The notes under the pieces are model-generated. The model saw only the letters and a program-made list of their open reading frames with translations, was not told the DNA's origin and ran no database searches. A DNA stretch of 64,000 nt from Mycobacteroides salmoniphilum (GTDB lineage: Bacteria > Actinomycetota > Actinomycetes > Mycobacteriales > Mycobacteriaceae): NCBI RefSeq assembly GCF_004924335.1, contig NZ_CP024633.1:372001-436000 (forward strand), in the 5' to 3' direction. Both the position numbers and the translations under genes were made by a program. Position 1 is the first letter of the stretch, and the number at the start of each line of letters is the position of its first letter. Of this stretch, positions 42,172 through 51,156 are shown in pieces.

Positions 42172-42296
42172 ACAGGTCATGAGTACCAGCGATAAGCCCT
42201 GGCTAGCTGGTCGGCAACCCTCCTCCATGCTGTTTGTCTTCGCGCAAGCGGCTCATCCACGGCGGGGTGCTCCAGGTGACGACCTGGCCGCGCTCA
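42172..42296 (+). promoter_or_regulatory. SAM-IV-type riboswitch upstream of the desulfurase-like gene
   Basis: The segment begins AGGTCATGAG (42174-42183) and ends GTGACGACCT (42276-42285), pairing GGTC with GACC. Between them lie CCAGC/GCTGG (P2), GGCAACCCTCC and GGGGTGCTCC, the core of actinobacterial SAM-I/IV riboswitches. The downstream CCGCGCTC may form the extra pseudoknot of SAM-IV. A peripheral loop contains a copy of a dispersed repeat (42236-42260). Confidence 0.8.
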
Positions 42297-42351
42297 ACCG
42301 GGCGTGGCAAGCGTGGACTCGCCGGGCGGGTCCGGTGAGATGGGATGTCAC

Positions 42352-43647
42352 ATGTCAGTGTTCACACAGTCTGGGTCCGAGCAACCGGCTGCACGTGTTG
42401 TCGGAGCCGATACCAAAGTTCCTCTGGCTCAAGGTGGCTGGATCAGATACGCCAATTTTGACTACGCTGCCAGTGCACCCGCACTCTGCGATGTCGCGGA
42501 TCGCGTCACCGAGCTGCTGCCGTACTACGCCAGTGTGCATCGTGGCGCCGGATACGCCTCACGCGTGTGCACGACCCTCTACGAGGGTGCCCGTGAGAAG
42601 GTGGGACGCTTCGTCGGTGCCGCCGCCGACCACCATGTGATCTTCACCCGCAACACCACCGACTCGCTGAATCTGCTCGCCTCGGCGGTGCCGGGTGAGG
42701 TGGTGGTTCTCGACATCGAGCACCACGCAAACCTGTTGACCTGGCAGCGATATGAGGCCCGAGTGGTCGAGCATCGAGCCACCGTCGCGGACACCGTCAC
42801 CGCGCTGGCCGACGAGCTCGCCCGGCGGCCTGCCGCACTGCTGGCCGTCACCGGCGCTTCGAATGTCACCGGCGAGGTGCTGCCGTTGGCCGAACTCGCG
42901 GCCGTCGCGCACCGGTACGGAGCGAGAATCGCCGTCGACGGGGCACAGTTGGTTCCGCACCGCCGAATCGACTTGGCGGCAACCGGAATCGACTATCTCG
43001 CGTTCTCCGGGCACAAGCTGTATGCACCGTTCGGTACCGGAGTTCTTGTGGGGCAAAGTGACTGGCTCGACGCCGCGAGGCCCTATCTTGCGGGTGGTGG
43101 GGCGGTTCGCAATGTTGGTATCGACGGGGCCGAGTGGCTCGCGGGACCCCAGCGGCATGAGGCGGGCACGCCCAATGTGGTCGGCGTTGCCGCCGTGGCG
43201 GCTGCGTGCGAGGCATTGGCCGCGCTGGGGGACATAGGCCACGTCGAGGATGTGCTCACCGCTCAACTTCGGGAAGGGCTCGCCGCGATTGAAGGTGTTG
43301 ACACCCTGAGCATTTGGAACAGTGGCCGTGACGTGCTGGGCATTGTGTCCTTCACTGTCACCGGATACACACCGTCGGTCGCTGCGGCCTATCTGTCGGC
43401 CGAACACGGAATCGGGCTGCGCGACGGCAGATTCTGCGCGCACCCGCTGCTGGCCAGGCTGGGCACCCCAGGGGGTGCGCTGCGCGCGAGTATCGGGCTG
43501 GGAACCACCGCGAGTGACATCACGCGCCTCGTCGATGCGATCGGTGAGCTCGTCCGCCACGGACCGGCGCTGACCTATACCGAGCGCGACGGGCAAGTCG
43601 GGCCGGTTGACGACAAGAGACCGCTCCCGGATTTCCTGGTGGCGTAG
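42352..43647 (+). CDS. SufS-like cysteine desulfurase / class V aminotransferase
   Basis: A 431-residue PLP enzyme. Visible residues are the ring-stacking His125 in EHHAN, Asp196 in VDGAQ, the Schiff-base Lys222 in SGHKLYAPFG and Cys362 in GRFCAHP, aligned with the catalytic Cys of SufS. It should release sulfur (or a related group) from cysteine or an analogue. It is not in a suf operon. The riboswitch upstream suggests control by S-adenosylmethionine and thus sulfur metabolism. ATG 42352 chosen. Confidence 0.85.
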   Translation: MSVFTQSGSEQPAARVVGADTKVPLAQGGWIRYANFDYAASAPALCDVADRVTELLPYYASVHRGAGYASRVCTTLYEGAREKVGRFVGAAADHHVIFTRNTTDSLNLLASAVPGEVVVLDIEHHANLLTWQRYEARVVEHRATVADTVTALADELARRPAALLAVTGASNVTGEVLPLAELAAVAHRYGARIAVDGAQLVPHRRIDLAATGIDYLAFSGHKLYAPFGTGVLVGQSDWLDAARPYLAGGGAVRNVGIDGAEWLAGPQRHEAGTPNVVGVAAVAAACEALAALGDIGHVEDVLTAQLREGLAAIEGVDTLSIWNSGRDVLGIVSFTVTGYTPSVAAAYLSAEHGIGLRDGRFCAHPLLARLGTPGGALRASIGLGTTASDITRLVDAIGELVRHGPALTYTERDGQVGPVDDKRPLPDFLVA

Positions 43648-43729
43648 ACACCGACACAGTATTCGTAACTCGTAATACGTGATACTTTCAGTTCGACACA
43701 TCACAGGGTCGGACTGACAAGGACGTCGA

Positions 43730-45319
43730 ATGACTAGTACACGTGTGCGGGGTAGTGAAGTCAACGGTGGGGAACGGGCTGTTCCCGACCATGAGGTCGT
43801 GATCATCGGAGCGGGCTTCGGCGGCATCGGCGCGGGTGTCGAGCTGACCAAAAGGGGTGTCCACGACTTCGTCATCCTGGAGAAGTGGGGTGCCGCCGGA
43901 GGCACCTGGCATGCCAACAAGTACCCAGGTGTGGCCGTGGACATCCCCACCTTTATCTACAGCTTCTCTTACGACCAGAAGACCACCTGGTCCAAGTTCT
44001 TCACGCCCGGTGACGAGCTTGAGGGGTACGCCAACGAACTCGTGGACAAGCATGAACTGCGCCGCAAGATCCGATTCAACACACGCGTGGTGCGTCAGGA
44101 ATTTGATGAGGCGCACAACATGTGGACTCTTACTCTGGACGACGACAGTGCGATCACTGCCCGGCACGTGATCGCCGCGACAGGTGGCCTCGAGCAACCC
44201 AAGCTGCCCGAGATAGAAGGTATCGACTCCTATCAGGGGGTACTGATGCACACCGCGTTGTGGGACAAGGATATTCAGCTGGCCGGAAAACGAGTGGCTG
44301 TCATCGGCACCGGCGCCACCTCGCTGCAGCTGGTTCCAGAGATTGCCCCGGAGGTCGGCCATCTCACCGTCTTTCAGCGCACCCCCATCTACGTGGGGCC
44401 CAAGCCCGATCTGAAGTACAACGCGTTCTGGCGGGCGCTGTTCGGGTTCCCCGGTGTTGCCAAGGGTATTCGGCACGCCATCAACCTCAGTACCGCATAC
44501 ATTCCGGACGCGGTCTTCAAGCTCGACTCCAAATACGTCGAATCCGCCTCGATGGCCCTGGCGAACCGGATGCGCGGCTGGATGCGTACGCAGGTCGACG
44601 ACCCGGTTACCCGAGAGAAGCTGCTGCCGTACTACGGGTTTGGCTGTAAGCGTCCCTCGTTCTCCAATACCTACCTCAAGACGTTCAACCGCCCCAACGT
44701 CGCCTTGGTGACCGAACCCATTCAACGAATCACCGAGAAGGGCCTGCTGACCGCGGATGGGGTCGAGCACGAAGTGGATGTGTTGATCTGCGCCACCGGG
44801 TTCGCGATCTGGGATCACATGCCGGCCTTCCCGACCGCCGGTCGGCGCGGCAAGGATCTGAAGCAGTTCTTCCAGGAGAACCGTTATCAGGCATACCAGG
44901 GTGTTTCGGTCCCGGATTACCCCAACTTCTTCCTTGTCCTCGGACCCTACGGATACGTCTTCGGGCCCTATCACATGCTGATCGAGTCGACCACCGCGCA
45001 CGCGGCCCGGGTGATTGCGGAGACGAAGAAGCGTGGTGCTACCACCGCCGAGGTCAAGCAGGATGTGCACCAGGCCTACTTCGACAAGATGCACGCGCGC
45101 AATGAGAATCACCTGTGGCTCTCGCCGGCATGCTCGACGGCCAATACGTACTACATCGACAACCATGGTGATTCCCCCTTCCGCCCAGGCGGTTTCGGTG
45201 AAATGTACTTTCACAACAAGTACTTCCGGCTGGACAACTATCGGTACGGCACCGAGACGGTGGCGCCGGTAGTGGAGGCGGCGTCGAGGCGCAAGCGCAA
45301 CAAGGAGGTTGTGGGATGA
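43730..45319 (+). CDS. FAD-dependent Baeyer-Villiger-type monooxygenase
   Basis: A 529-residue class B flavin monooxygenase with two Rossmann motifs, GAGFGG (27-32) and VIGTGATS, and a BVMO-like fingerprint YQGVLMHTALWDKD. It would insert oxygen beside a ketone or oxidise a heteroatom using NADPH. It starts at ATG 43730 and overlaps the SDR gene as ATGA, so the pair probably acts in one pathway, for example alcohol to ketone to ester. Substrate unknown. Confidence 0.9.
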   Translation: MTSTRVRGSEVNGGERAVPDHEVVIIGAGFGGIGAGVELTKRGVHDFVILEKWGAAGGTWHANKYPGVAVDIPTFIYSFSYDQKTTWSKFFTPGDELEGYANELVDKHELRRKIRFNTRVVRQEFDEAHNMWTLTLDDDSAITARHVIAATGGLEQPKLPEIEGIDSYQGVLMHTALWDKDIQLAGKRVAVIGTGATSLQLVPEIAPEVGHLTVFQRTPIYVGPKPDLKYNAFWRALFGFPGVAKGIRHAINLSTAYIPDAVFKLDSKYVESASMALANRMRGWMRTQVDDPVTREKLLPYYGFGCKRPSFSNTYLKTFNRPNVALVTEPIQRITEKGLLTADGVEHEVDVLICATGFAIWDHMPAFPTAGRRGKDLKQFFQENRYQAYQGVSVPDYPNFFLVLGPYGYVFGPYHMLIESTTAHAARVIAETKKRGATTAEVKQDVHQAYFDKMHARNENHLWLSPACSTANTYYIDNHGDSPFRPGGFGEMYFHNKYFRLDNYRYGTETVAPVVEAASRRKRNKEVVG

Positions 45320-46275
45320 GACTGTTGCCGGGGCGCAAACCAGAACTTGTCGTCGTAACCGGAGCAGGGAGCGGCATCGGGCGAGCCATCGCTATCCAAT
45401 TCGCACGGGGCGGTGCGGAGGTGGTGGCCTCCGATGTGGATCTGACGACCGCCCAGGAAACGGCGGCGATCATCCACCGGAAGGGGCATCGGGCGGTGGC
45501 TTTTCAGCTCGATGTCACCGATCCGGCGGCCTGGGAGCGGTTCGCTGATCAGGTGCGGGCCGAATACGGTGTCCCCGATGTGCTGGTGAACAACGCGGGC
45601 ATCATGGTCGGCGGGCGCTTCTTCGATCTTGAGCAGGAGCACTGGGAAAAGCAGTTCCGGGTCAACGTATTCGGTGTCGCCTATGGCGGACGGGTCTTTG
45701 GCAAGCAGATGGCCGAACGTGGCCGCGGCGGTCAGATCGTCAATATCGCCTCGGCGGGGGCCATCACCCCGACGCCGATCTTCCCCGCCTATTCGGCCTC
45801 CAAGGCGGCGGTGAAGATGCTGAGCGAGTGTATGCGGATGGAGTTGGGTCCCAAGGGAATTGGCGTATCCGCGGTGTGTCCTGGCTTCATCAACACCAAC
45901 ATCGGGGTAAACGCCACCGTCGCCGGTCTGGACCTTCGCGATGATGTGCGTGAGCGTGCGAACAGCGCCATGAGGGCGTTCCAGTCCTCTGCCCCGATGC
46001 GGGTGCTGGACCAGCTGATCGGTCCCCCGCAGGTTGCGCGTGCCACGGTCCGCGCTGCCCGCTACAACTTTGCGGTGGCTCCGGTGCGTCCCGAGGCGTG
46101 GCTGGGCTACTTCTTGAGCAGGCTCCTGCCCGGTCTCAATCGACATTTCATGTATCCGATCCCGTACTGGCTCGGATTGGATATCGACACGCTCATGCCC
46201 AAGGTGCAACGTGTCATCGACAACCTGACCGAACGCAGCCCGTCGGCGCCGCTCACCGAGCAGCCGGCGGTGTGA
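45316..46275 (+). CDS. Short-chain dehydrogenase/reductase
   Basis: A 319-residue classical SDR with NAD(P) motif TGAGSGIG (16-23), NNAG, catalytic Ser in IASAG and YSASK. Its ATG overlaps the monooxygenase stop, so it is co-translated with it. A C-terminal extension (about 40 residues after the core) resembles the mycobacterial SDRs that accompany BVMO and hydrolase genes. Probably oxidises an alcohol to feed the monooxygenase. Confidence 0.9.
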   Translation: MRLLPGRKPELVVVTGAGSGIGRAIAIQFARGGAEVVASDVDLTTAQETAAIIHRKGHRAVAFQLDVTDPAAWERFADQVRAEYGVPDVLVNNAGIMVGGRFFDLEQEHWEKQFRVNVFGVAYGGRVFGKQMAERGRGGQIVNIASAGAITPTPIFPAYSASKAAVKMLSECMRMELGPKGIGVSAVCPGFINTNIGVNATVAGLDLRDDVRERANSAMRAFQSSAPMRVLDQLIGPPQVARATVRAARYNFAVAPVRPEAWLGYFLSRLLPGLNRHFMYPIPYWLGLDIDTLMPKVQRVIDNLTERSPSAPLTEQPAV

Positions 46276-46335
46276 TCGGGGCTTATCGGCTCACCCGGAA
46301 TTCAACGATGGCCATGCCCGGACCTCGTCGGTACC

Positions 46336-46764
46336 GTGGCGGCTGTGGCGACACAACATCAGACGTTTCGGGTTTTCACCGACGATGCTGCCGGCTGGCG
46401 TGAACTGACCAATGGAACGGGTGTTACCGCACGCGTCAACGCCCCTGATCTCAAACAGGCACAGCGGGCCCGGCATTCTCTGCGCACCGCGCGCAAGGAC
46501 GCACCCGCGGTCATCCTGGATGTCTACGTGCACATCGAGACGGACTCGCGATCGGCGCGTAAGCATTTCGCGAGTCTGCGAGTTCCGTCGGCGGTCTCGT
46601 ATGCGGGTACCCCGGAAGGGCTGGCGGGTTTGATCGCCGATATCTACCTGGCCGGCGTGGCCGACGGGGTAACGCTGATTCCGGCGTCGCCCACCACGGA
46701 CATCGGTTGTGCCGCACACCGCGTATTCGCGTTGCTGCCCCAGCGGATACCGCTGGCGGCGTAG
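46336..46764 (+). CDS. Small hypothetical protein resembling an LLM C-terminus
   Basis: A 142-residue protein starting at GTG 46336. The C-terminal half (YAGTPEGLAGLIADIYLAGVADGVTLIP, in two pieces around residue 94-121) resembles the last strand-helix region of luciferase-like monooxygenases, but the flavin-binding barrel is absent. It may be a remnant or a small independent protein. Codon use appears normal. Confidence 0.6.
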   Translation: MAAVATQHQTFRVFTDDAAGWRELTNGTGVTARVNAPDLKQAQRARHSLRTARKDAPAVILDVYVHIETDSRSARKHFASLRVPSAVSYAGTPEGLAGLIADIYLAGVADGVTLIPASPTTDIGCAAHRVFALLPQRIPLAA

Positions 46765-46767
46765 CGC

Positions 46768-47289
46768 TCACCAGTTGTCGTAACCGCCCTCGGGGCCGAG
46801 CATGCGCTCCAGCCGGGTGCGGTTGATCTTCGCGAGCTCGTTGCGCGTCACCTTGCGCTCGGTATCTACGTCGTGGTGCATGCGGTCGGAGATCGCGCGC
46901 AGCACCGAGGAGCCGTCCTGTCCGCACAGGTGCATGACGAAGCGATGACCGAAGTGGTGCTCGTATCGATGCGCTGCGGCCCGCAACGCGGCCATCATCC
47001 CTGGAGTCTCGTCGCGGATCGCGCACTGCTCGGCATGAGATCGTGCACTTCCCGGCCGTTTTCCCAACGCCGGATAGGCGATCAGCACCTCGTCCAGCGA
47101 CTCCTCGGAGAGCGCGAACAACTCGTTGTCGGCGAGTCGGAACAGGGCATCATGGTCGGCGAACGGCCGCGCCGCGGCGATCTTCCGTGCCCAGGTCACG
47201 CTGCCACCACACTCGTACAGCGCGTGGACGGCTTTGGTATCGGGCATCTGGTTGAACGTGTCGCGGCCGATGCCCTGATGCATCAACAT
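46768..47289 (-). CDS. OHCU decarboxylase (UraD)-like protein
   Basis: A 173-residue all-helical protein of the 2-oxo-4-hydroxy-4-carboxy-5-ureidoimidazoline decarboxylase family (purine ring breakdown), with SHAEQ (Glu87) and the terminal RNELAKINRTRLERML. The family His in the motif HPxIG/HPDL appears to be Tyr72 here (AYPALGK). Activity may thus be altered. ATG 47289 or 47283 could start it. No other ureide gene lies near. Confidence 0.8.
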   Translation of the reverse strand: MLMHQGIGRDTFNQMPDTKAVHALYECGGSVTWARKIAAARPFADHDALFRLADNELFALSEESLDEVLIAYPALGKRPGSARSHAEQCAIRDETPGMMAALRAAAHRYEHHFGHRFVMHLCGQDGSSVLRAISDRMHHDVDTERKVTRNELAKINRTRLERMLGPEGGYDNW

Positions 47290-47392
47290 AGGACCATGAT
47301 TCGGCGGGTCGCCGCTGTTCGCTAGAGGGGGACCGTGCATTTTGCAGGAGCTTAACGCGACGTAACATTGCACCCAGTAGGAGTGGGGGACA

Positions 47393-48079
47393 GTGACGGA
47401 TCCAGCCTGGCAGCAGTACCCGCAGGAGCCGTGGCCGCCCGGCGGGCCGATTCCCTATCCCGAGGATCCGAAGCCCCCGAAATGGCCATGGACAGTCGCC
47501 GGAGTAAGCGTTCTGGCGGTGCTGGCGATAGCTCTGACAGCGATCTTGGTCATTACCCGCCGAACTGAGGTGGCAGCCCCGACGACGGTCACCGTCACCC
47601 CGTCGACCACGTGGACGGGGCCCAACGATGTCCCGTTGCCGTCGACAACCACGACCGAGCCGCCTCCGCCCTCACCACCCCCGCCGAACCCCAGCGCCGG
47701 TGTCGAGACCACACCAACGACCACCGAAGCGCCTCCGGTGCCCACCACGACCGAGGCGCCCAAGCCGGTGCCCACGACGGGTCAAGGTCCCAGGGGTTCC
47801 GGGACCGGCGGCAAGAGCGTCACCTACAGCGTGGGTGGTCAGGGCAGCGGGGTCAATGTCGCCTATATGACGGACAACGACTATGTGCGTGTGTCGAATA
47901 TTTCGCAGCCGTGGGCGGTCTCGGTGACGGTTACACCTCGGGACGTTCCGCTGACCATGAATGTCACCATGGTCGGCGAGGGCACCATCAGCTGTTCCAT
48001 CACCGTCGACGGAGTGACCGTCGCCCAAAGCAGCACCGACGTGTTCGCCGTCGTATGCCAGGCGCCTAGGCCGGGCTAG
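47393..48079 (+). CDS. MmpS-like membrane protein with proline/threonine-rich linker
   Basis: A 228-residue protein with a Pro-rich cytoplasmic N-terminus, one membrane helix (about 33-55), an extended Thr/Pro-rich linker (about 60-140) and a C-terminal MmpS-type domain ([30 protein letters not shown]). No mmpL gene is adjacent. GTG start at 47393. Convergent with ppa, sharing CTAG across the stops. Confidence 0.82.
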   Translation: MTDPAWQQYPQEPWPPGGPIPYPEDPKPPKWPWTVAGVSVLAVLAIALTAILVITRRTEVAAPTTVTVTPSTTWTGPNDVPLPSTTTTEPPPPSPPPPNPSAGVETTPTTTEAPPVPTTTEAPKPVPTTGQGPRGSGTGGKSVTYSVGGQGSGVNVAYMTDNDYVRVSNISQPWAVSVTVTPRDVPLTMNVTMVGEGTISCSITVDGVTVAQSSTDVFAVVCQAPRPG

Positions 48080-48564
48080 TGCCCCTGGGTCTTGAGGCGC
48101 TCGAACGACGCGATGACCTCGGCCTCGGCCTCGGTGCGGCCCACCCAGTCGGCAGCCTTGACGAACTTACCGGGCTCCAGGTCCTTGTAGTGGACGAAGA
48201 AGTGCTTGATGGCGTCCAGCTCGAAGGTCGACACATCGCCGATTTCCTGGATGTGATCCCACCGCGGGTCGCCTGCGGGCACACACAGCACCTTGTCGTC
48301 ACCGCCGCCGTCGTCGACCATCTTGAACATGCCGACGGGCCGAGCCTCGACGATCACACCGGGGAAGACGGATTCGGGTAGCAGTACCAGCGCGTCCAGC
48401 GGATCGCCGTCCTCGCCGAGGGTGTTCTCGATGAAGCCGTAGTCGGCGGGGTAGGCCATCGGGGTGTAGAGGTAACGGTCCAGGCGTACGCGTCCGGTCT
48501 CGTGATCGACCTCGTACTTGTTGCGCTGCCCCTTGGGGATCTCGATGGTGACGTCGAACTCCAC
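48076..48564 (-). CDS. ppa: Inorganic pyrophosphatase
   Basis: A 162-residue soluble family I pyrophosphatase, same length as Rv3628. It contains [21 protein letters not shown] with the metal-binding Asp residues, and the terminal ASFERLK. The GTG at 48564 ([12 protein letters not shown]) is chosen; the long upstream open frame to 49371 is an antisense shadow of dacB. Hydrolyses PPi from biosynthetic reactions. Confidence 0.97.
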   Translation of the reverse strand: MEFDVTIEIPKGQRNKYEVDHETGRVRLDRYLYTPMAYPADYGFIENTLGEDGDPLDALVLLPESVFPGVIVEARPVGMFKMVDDGGGDDKVLCVPAGDPRWDHIQEIGDVSTFELDAIKHFFVHYKDLEPGKFVKAADWVGRTEAEAEVIASFERLKTQGH

Positions 48565-48598
48565 ACCCGCTCCTTGAATGTCGGTGGTACTCAGTCGG

Positions 48599-48656
48599 TC
48601 GGTCTTCGCGCAAGCGCTCATCCATGTCCGCAGGCCTTCGGGCAAGCGCTCGTCCA
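48599..48656 (+). repeat. Two imperfect copies of a dispersed ~22-base repeat
   Basis: GGTCTTCGCGCAAGCGCTCA begins at 48601 and a second copy, GGCCTTCGGGCAAGCGCTCG, begins at 48632. Related copies occur at 42236, 54272, 54301 and, inverted, at 30584. The two lie between ppa and dacB. Confidence 0.7.
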
Positions 48657-48688
48657 GCGCGCACCAGGATAGCGATACCCTGCAGAGC

Positions 48689-50086
48689 ATGGTCACCGCC
48701 AGGGCACTTGATCCGCGTCGCTGGCGGCGCTCTACCCACGGCCTGCTCGCCGTCGCCGTCGTGTTGGCGATTGCCGCGCTCGTTCTCGTGGCGTCGCTGA
48801 CCACGGGAGCCTCCACCTCCGGCCAGTCGCAGAACGCCGATCCCGAACCGACGCTTGTCACCCCGAAACCGGGTGTCATGCCGGTTTCGGATTCGGCTCC
48901 GGTTCCGACGGCAGATGGTTTGGCACAAGCACTGGACAAGGCGCTGGCCGATCCGGCGCTGGCCATGTTCACCGGCCGGGTAACCGATGCACTGTCCGGC
49001 CGCGAGCTGTGGCAGCAGGGCTCCACCGTGCCGATGGTGCCCGCATCCACCAACAAGGTGCTGACCGCTGCGGCGGCGCTACTCACTCTTGATCGGGCCG
49101 CGAAAGTCACCACCTCGGTCGTGGCGGATACCGCGGGACAGCGGGGACTGGTGACATTGGTCGGCGGCGGCGACCCGATTCTGAGCGCGGCGCCGGCGGA
49201 CGCCGACACCTGGTACCGCGACGCCGCGCGCATCAGTGATCTGGCCGACCAGGTACGTAAGTCGGGAGTCACGGTCACGTCGATCACGGTCGACATCAGC
49301 CGGTTTGGTGGGCCATCCATGGCGCCCGGATGGGACCCGGCCGATATCGACGGCGGCGACGTTGCGCCCATCCAGGCTGTGATGCTCGACGCCGGACGTA
49401 CGCAACCGACTGACTACGACTCGCGTCGTTCCACCACCCCGGCACTCGACGCAGGCCGTGCACTCGCCGCGGCGCTCGGCGTCGATCCGGACATGGTGCG
49501 GCTGGACTCGGCGCCGCCGTCGGCGAAATCCATTGCCTCCGTTCAGTCAGCACCGCTGATGGAGCGGCTGCGGGAGATGATGAATGCCTCCGACAACGTC
49601 ATGGCGGAGACCATTGGCCGCGAGGTGGCGCTGGCCTCGGGCCGGCCGCAGACCTTCTCCGGAACCGTCGATGCGGTCACGAGCCAATTGCGCAGCACAG
49701 GAATCGATCTCACGGGCCTGACGCTGCGTGATTCCAGCGGGTTGTCGGTGGACGACAGGGTCACCGCGCGCACCCTCAACGAGGTCATCGGTGCTGCCGC
49801 CGGCCCTGAACAGCCGAAGCTGCGCCCGCTGCTGGATGTGCTGCCCATCGCCGGTGGCAGTGGCACGTTGTCCGAACGCTTTGTCATCCAAAACCAAGCC
49901 GCGGCGGGATGGTTACGTGCCAAGACGGGATCGCTCACGGGCGTGAACACCCTGGCCGGCGTGGTCACCGACGTCAGCGGGCGGGTGCTGACTTTCACGC
50001 TGATGCAGAACCAGGCGACCGCGCCGACCGCGCGCAACGCGGTGGATAACACCGCAGCGGTACTGCGGTCATGCGGATGTAGCTGA
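48689..50086 (+). CDS. dacB: D-alanyl-D-alanine carboxypeptidase/endopeptidase (PBP4 family)
   Basis: A 465-residue class C penicillin-binding protein matching Rv3627c. N-terminal membrane anchor (about residues 17-38), then SxxK as STNK (120-123), SDN in NASDNVMAE and KTG in AKTGSLTG. It trims peptidoglycan stem peptides or cross-links outside the membrane. ATG 48689 is used, as earlier starts add residues overlapping the dispersed repeats. The stop overlaps the next ATG (TGATG). Confidence 0.95.
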   Translation: MVTARALDPRRWRRSTHGLLAVAVVLAIAALVLVASLTTGASTSGQSQNADPEPTLVTPKPGVMPVSDSAPVPTADGLAQALDKALADPALAMFTGRVTDALSGRELWQQGSTVPMVPASTNKVLTAAAALLTLDRAAKVTTSVVADTAGQRGLVTLVGGGDPILSAAPADADTWYRDAARISDLADQVRKSGVTVTSITVDISRFGGPSMAPGWDPADIDGGDVAPIQAVMLDAGRTQPTDYDSRRSTTPALDAGRALAAALGVDPDMVRLDSAPPSAKSIASVQSAPLMERLREMMNASDNVMAETIGREVALASGRPQTFSGTVDAVTSQLRSTGIDLTGLTLRDSSGLSVDDRVTARTLNEVIGAAAGPEQPKLRPLLDVLPIAGGSGTLSERFVIQNQAAAGWLRAKTGSLTGVNTLAGVVTDVSGRVLTFTLMQNQATAPTARNAVDNTAAVLRSCGCS

Positions 50087-51156
50087 TGGCTGTGCCGGAT
50101 CGCGTCGCGAAGGGCGGAGCCGGAGCCGAGCGCCGTGAACTGACGGTTGGCCGCATGGTCAACTGGGAGTTCGCCGCGACAGTGGGCGCCAAGCTCGCGC
50201 GGCCTGCGCCGCCCACCACCGAATACACCCGTCAGCAGGCCATCGCCGAGCTGTCGAATGCGGCGCGGCGTGCGGAGGCCCCGGTGCGTGAGCTCACCGG
50301 CCTGGCGGACGGTCTGGCGGTACCGGAGGCGCGAATCATCGATCGCCCCCGTTGGATCGCGGCGGCAGCCGAGTCCATGCGCGTGATGGCCGGGGGTGAC
50401 GGCGGCTCCCCGGGGTTCCTGTCGGGCCGTGTCACCGGGGCGCAAACCGGCGCGGTACTGGCATTCGTGTCGTCGGGCATTCTCGGGCAGTACGACCCGT
50501 TCACCGCGGACGGTGCGGGTGCGTTGCTGCTGGTGTATCCCAACGTCATCGCAGTGGAACGCCAACTTCGGGTGCTGCCAAGCGATTTCCGGATGTGGGT
50601 GTGTCTGCACGAGGTAACGCATCGCGTGCAGTTCTCGGCTAATCCGTGGCTGGCGGACTACATGTCGGGCACCTTGGCGACTCTCGCGTATGAGCAAGAG
50701 GAGGACGTGGCCGGCATGCTTGGCAGGCTGGCCGAGTTTGTCCGCTCGCCGAAGGACCAGGGCGAGAACGGGATCGTCGATCTGCTGCGCGCCATGCAAT
50801 CCGAAAGTGGCAGGGATGCACTAGATCGCCTGCTGGTGTTGGGCACACTGCTCGAAGGACATGCCGACCACGTCATGGACGCGGTGGGTCCGGCTGTTGT
50901 CCCATCGGTGTCCAGCATCAGATCCCGCTTCGAAGCACGACGTTCACGTAAACAGCCACCGTTGCAGCGGATTATCCGCGCCCTCATCGGCATGGACGCC
51001 AAGATGCGTCAGTACACCCGTGGTAAGAAGTTCGTCGACCACGTGGTGGGAAAGGTCGGGATGGAGCGCTTCAACACCATCTGGCGAGACGCCGAGACAT
51101 TGCCCAAGCCCTCCGAGATCGATAATCCGGACCAATGGATCACCCGAGTTCTCTAG
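50086..51156 (+). CDS. Zincin-like metalloprotease (Rv3626c-like)
   Basis: A 356-residue member of the zinc-dependent metalloprotease/F420-associated family, with HEVTH (175-179) in WVCLHEVTHRVQF and the second motif LLEGHADHVMD near 260. Length and order match Rv3626c between dacB and tilS. No signal peptide is evident. Substrate unknown. Its 3' end overlaps tilS by 22 bases. Confidence 0.9.
   Translation: MAVPDRVAKGGAGAERRELTVGRMVNWEFAATVGAKLARPAPPTTEYTRQQAIAELSNAARRAEAPVRELTGLADGLAVPEARIIDRPRWIAAAAESMRVMAGGDGGSPGFLSGRVTGAQTGAVLAFVSSGILGQYDPFTADGAGALLLVYPNVIAVERQLRVLPSDFRMWVCLHEVTHRVQFSANPWLADYMSGTLATLAYEQEEDVAGMLGRLAEFVRSPKDQGENGIVDLLRAMQSESGRDALDRLLVLGTLLEGHADHVMDAVGPAVVPSVSSIRSRFEARRSRKQPPLQRIIRALIGMDAKMRQYTRGKKFVDHVVGKVGMERFNTIWRDAETLPKPSEIDNPDQWITRVL

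Noticed and set aside
43659..43678. GTATT-N10-AATAC inverted repeat before the monooxygenase
   Set aside because: Only five base pairs per arm, no regulator gene adjacent; too weak to call an operator.
42559..43950. 463-codon minus-strand frame
   Set aside because: It is a shadow of the SufS-like gene, which has full PLP-enzyme motifs on the other strand.
43688..45214. 508-codon minus-strand frame
   Set aside because: Antisense shadow of the Baeyer-Villiger-type monooxygenase; no motif of its own.
48565..49371. Long minus-strand open frame extending ppa upstream by over 260 codons
   Set aside because: It is antisense to dacB, and ppa has a good GTG at 48564 giving the exact family length of 162 residues.
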